A stretch of DNA of 64,000 nucleotides, taken from assembly GCF_001270495.1 (NCBI RefSeq), contig NZ_LGUR01000222.1, forward strand, positions 3,447-67,446, read 5' to 3'. Positions 61,529 through 64,000 of this stretch are shown here, in pieces. How positions within the stretch are numbered: the first letter of the stretch is position 1; every line of letters begins with the position of its first letter. The stretch is from Streptomyces viridochromogenes (GTDB lineage: Bacteria; Actinomycetota; Actinomycetes; Streptomycetales; Streptomycetaceae). The notes beneath the pieces are model-generated. The model saw nothing but the letters and a program-made list of their open reading frames with translations. It was not told the DNA's origin and did no database searches. Position numbers and translations under genes: made by a program.

Positions 61529-63916
61529 ATGGGCGGATCAGCGCCACGGGATCACCATCTGCCGGTCGAGACGACCACCTTCGTGGACCGGCGCGGCGAA
61601 CTCGCCGCCGGACGCGAGCTCCTGGCCAGGACACGGCTGGTCACGCTGACCGGTCCGGGCGGCGTCGGCAAGACCCGCCTCGCCGCACGCATCGCGGCCG
61701 CCGTACGGCGCACCTTCCCGGACGGCGTGCGGTTCGTGCACCTCTCCGGCCTGGACGACCCGGCGCTCGTCCCGCTCGCCGCCGCCGACGCGCTCGACCT
61801 CCACGACCACTCCGCGCGGCCGCCGCTCCAGGCGCTGGTGGAACGGTTGCGGGACCGCCGGCTGCTCCTCCTCGTCGACAACTGCGAACACCTGCTGCCC
61901 GCCTGCGCCGAACTCGCCGCGGCGCTGCTGCACGGCACGACCGGCGTACGGATCCTCGCCACCAGCCGCCACCGCCTGGGCCTCACCGAGGAACACCTCC
62001 TGGACGTACGTCCCCTGCCGGTCCCCGACCCGGACGGCGACCTCACCACGCCCGAGGGCTACCCGGCTCTGGCCCTGTTCGCGGACCGAGCCGCCGCGGT
62101 GGTCCCCGGCTTCCGGCTGACCGCCGCCAACCGCGGGGCCGTCGCCCGCCTCTGCCGCCGCCTGGACGGCCTCCCGCTCGCCATCGAACTCGCCGCCGTC
62201 CGGATGCGCGTCCTCGACGTCGAGCAGCTCCTGGACCGACTCGACGACCGCTACCGCCTGCTGACCGGCGGCAGCCCCGCGGCCCTGCCCCGCCACCAGA
62301 CCCTGCGGGCCGCAGTCGACTGGAGTCACGAACTGTGCGACGAGCGGGAGCAGTTGGCGTGGGCGCGGTTGTCCGTGCTGGCGGGGAGTTTCGATCTGGA
62401 GACGGCGGAGGTGGTGTGTGCGGGGGAGGGGGCCTCTCCGGAGGAGGCGGAGGGGGAGGCCCCCGTGGGCCCCGCGGCGCCGCTGCGGAGTGACGACGTC
62501 CTCGACGCTGTCACCGGCCTCGTCGACAAGTCCGTACTGTCCCGCGAGTCCGGCCCCGACGGCATCCGCTACCGCCTCCTCGACACCCTCCGCCAGTACG
62601 GCCTGGACCGCCTGCGCCGGCTGCCCGGCGAGGAGGCCGCGGCCCGCCGCCGCCAGCGGGAGTGGATGCTCGGGCGGGCCGCCGCCTGCGAGCGGGCCTG
62701 GTTCGGCCCGGGCCAGCGGGAGATCGTCGCCCGGCTGCGCGCCGACCAGGACAACCTCCGTACCGCCCTCGACTTCAGCCTCAGCACCCCGGGTGAAGCC
62801 CTCTCGGGCCTGCGCCTCGCCGGCACGCTGTGGTTCTACTGGCACGCCTGCGGCGCCCCCCGCGAAGGCCGCCACTGGCTCGACCGCGCGCTCGCCGCCA
62901 ACCCGGACCCGACCCGGGAACGGGCCCGCGGCCTGTGGATCGCGGGGCTCCTCGCCGCCGCCACCCATGACCTCACCGCGGGCCTCGCCCTCGCCCGGGA
63001 CGCCCGTGCCATGGCCGACGACCTCGACGACGCGGCGGAGGCGGCGCACGCCGAGTACGTCATCGGCGTCATCACCCTCTTCATGGACGACCTGCCGACG
63101 GCGCTGAAGCACTTCGAGGCGAGCGTCGCCCGCGGCCCCGTCCCCGGCCAGCACCTCAGCCTGTACGGCCTCGACCAGGTCGAACTCGCCTGCGCCCTGG
63201 GGTTCCTGGGCGAGGCCGAGCGCGCCGTCGAGGTCTGCGAGCGGGCCCGCCGGATGTGTGAACGGCACGGCGAGGAGTGGGTGCATTCGTACGTCCTGCG
63301 GATGCTCGCCCTCGCCCACACCGTGCGGCGCGACTGGCAGCAGGCCGACCAGCACGCCCGTCACGCCCTGCGCCTCAAACTCGCCGTCCACGACGTCACC
63401 GGCATCGCTCTCACCCTCGACCTCCTGGCCCGCATCGCCACGGAGACGGGCGCCCACGAGCGCGCCGCCGTCCTGCTCGGCGCCGCCGACCACACCTGGG
63501 CCGGCATCGACCGCGACCGCTGGGGATCGGCGGCCCTCAAGGCCACCCGCCGCGACAGCGAGAGCCGCTCCCGCGAGGTGCTCGGCCCACCCGACTTCCG
63601 GCGGGCCTACGAACGCGGCCGCGGCCTCGGCGCGGACCTCGCGGAGACCGTCCACTACGCCGTCCACGACGCCGGCCCCCGCGAGGCGAAGGGCGGCCGG
63701 TCCGGATCCCCCCATCCCGCGACCGGCGGCGTCCACCTCCCCCGCCGCGAGACCGAGGTCGCCGAACTCGTCGCCCAGGGCCTCGCCAACCAGCAGATCG
63801 CCGACCGCCTGATCATCGCCCGCCGCACCGCCGAGGGCCATGTCGAACGCATCCTCGGCAAGCTCGGCTTCAACAACCGCAGCCAGATCGCGGCCTGGAT
63901 GACAGCCCAACGCTGA
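61529..63916 (+). CDS. AfsR-like ATPase with LuxR-type helix-turn-helix
   Basis: The 795-residue regulator has an NTPase core with Walker A GPGGVGKT (residues 42-49), LLLLVDNCEHLL, a GLPLAIELAA motif, a TPR-like middle (about residues 400-700; CERARRMCERHGEEW, ALRLKLAVHDVTG) and a C-terminal LuxR helix-turn-helix (about 735-790; LPRRETEVAELVAQGLANQQIADRLIIARRTAEGHV). It is a large ATP-dependent transcriptional activator. ATG 61529 follows AGAGGA; an upstream in-frame GTG at 61421 would add a 36-residue Pro-rich leader. The target may be the gene beginning at 63988. Confidence 0.92.
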   Translation: MGGSAPRDHHLPVETTTFVDRRGELAAGRELLARTRLVTLTGPGGVGKTRLAARIAAAVRRTFPDGVRFVHLSGLDDPALVPLAAADALDLHDHSARPPLQALVERLRDRRLLLLVDNCEHLLPACAELAAALLHGTTGVRILATSRHRLGLTEEHLLDVRPLPVPDPDGDLTTPEGYPALALFADRAAAVVPGFRLTAANRGAVARLCRRLDGLPLAIELAAVRMRVLDVEQLLDRLDDRYRLLTGGSPAALPRHQTLRAAVDWSHELCDEREQLAWARLSVLAGSFDLETAEVVCAGEGASPEEAEGEAPVGPAAPLRSDDVLDAVTGLVDKSVLSRESGPDGIRYRLLDTLRQYGLDRLRRLPGEEAAARRRQREWMLGRAAACERAWFGPGQREIVARLRADQDNLRTALDFSLSTPGEALSGLRLAGTLWFYWHACGAPREGRHWLDRALAANPDPTRERARGLWIAGLLAAATHDLTAGLALARDARAMADDLDDAAEAAHAEYVIGVITLFMDDLPTALKHFEASVARGPVPGQHLSLYGLDQVELACALGFLGEAERAVEVCERARRMCERHGEEWVHSYVLRMLALAHTVRRDWQQADQHARHALRLKLAVHDVTGIALTLDLLARIATETGAHERAAVLLGAADHTWAGIDRDRWGSAALKATRRDSESRSREVLGPPDFRRAYERGRGLGADLAETVHYAVHDAGPREAKGGRSGSPHPATGGVHLPRRETEVAELVAQGLANQQIADRLIIARRTAEGHVERILGKLGFNNRSQIAAWMTAQR

Positions 63917-63987
63917 GCCACCGCCTCCAACCCGACACCTCACCCGTACACCACACCCGGACACCTCACCCCGAGGAGAACCACCCC

Positions 63988-64000
63988 ATGACCACCCACC
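63988..64000 (+). CDS. Start of a further gene, truncated by window edge
   Basis: An ATG at 63988 is preceded by GAGGAG (63973-63978) and reads MTTH before the window ends. It lies 71 nt after the LuxR-type regulator on the same strand. Nothing more can be said. Confidence 0.55.

Noticed and set aside
61538..63964. Long minus-strand frame opposite the LuxR-type regulator
   Set aside because: The plus strand encodes an NTPase plus helix-turn-helix; the opposite frame is a composition shadow.
1..64000. tRNA, rRNA, integrase, transposase or prophage genes
   Set aside because: None were recognised; no tRNA T-loop signatures, no DDE transposase or tyrosine recombinase motifs were seen in the translated frames.
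61529..64000. Start of a secondary-metabolite gene cluster
   Set aside because: An AfsR/LuxR-type regulator alone is not evidence for a cluster, and only 13 bases of the next gene are visible.

Overview
This 64 kb window is high-GC DNA with the codon bias, the GTG/TTG start codons, the purine-rich ribosome sites and the gene set of a Streptomyces chromosome: mycothiol metabolism (mca), GTP-type PEP carboxykinase, LAxTG cell-wall anchoring, many secreted proteases and AfsR-like regulators. From memory, the order metB - ilvA - drug ABC pair - greA - DUF4307 - mca - pckG resembles the conserved Streptomyces core, so most of the window looks like core chromosome. No tRNA, rRNA, CRISPR array, intact insertion sequence or prophage was seen.

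Layout. 0-9 kb: envelope functions (a lipoprotein cut by the window edge, an LAxTG sortase substrate, an L,D-transpeptidase, a MacB/LolD-type ABC transporter and a large secreted subtilase). 9-16 kb: a monooxygenase-truncated haemoglobin fusion, a glyoxalase-fold protein, the decayed remnant of a siderophore permease pair, a zinc alcohol dehydrogenase facing an XRE regulator, and msrA coupled to a DUF3885 gene. 17-25.9 kb: metB, a divergent sigma-like gene with a small membrane protein, MarR, threonine ammonia-lyase, a DrrAB-type exporter behind a promoter with a palindrome in its spacer, greA, DUF4307 and mca. 26-33 kb: a STAND ATPase with TPR-like repeats, an unknown membrane protein and a YyaL-type thioredoxin-domain protein.

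33.2-39.8 kb is the most unusual part. Four genes overlap end to end by 4 nt each: a BcsA-like glycosyltransferase, a GT-C (ArnT-like) transferase, a polyprenyl-phosphate-sugar synthase fused to GtrA, and a secreted galactose-oxidase-type copper radical oxidase with a carbohydrate-binding N-terminus and an Excalibur-like tail. I infer an extracellular glycan synthesis and oxidation system, a relative of but distinct from the cslA-glxA locus.

39.8-51.8 kb: a Mut7-C protein, a TetR/MFS efflux pair, hemolysin III, PEP carboxykinase, a broken Uma2 gene, an AlaT-like aminotransferase, a teichoic-acid-type glycosyltransferase and a secreted serine protease. 51.9-59.0 kb is a two-armed D-amino-acid utilisation locus: N-acyl-D-amino-acid deacylase and a D-serine-dehydratase-like enzyme on one strand, and a PfkB kinase, IclR, RidA and a GntP/DsdX-type permease on the other, with a perfect palindrome between them. 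The kinase carries an in-frame block of a dispersed intergenic repeat that also occurs at 4.5 kb. 59.3-64 kb: a small acidic protein, a secreted zinc carboxypeptidase, an AfsR/LuxR-type ATPase regulator and the start of a further gene.

Functions are read from motifs and remembered family features; no database search was possible.
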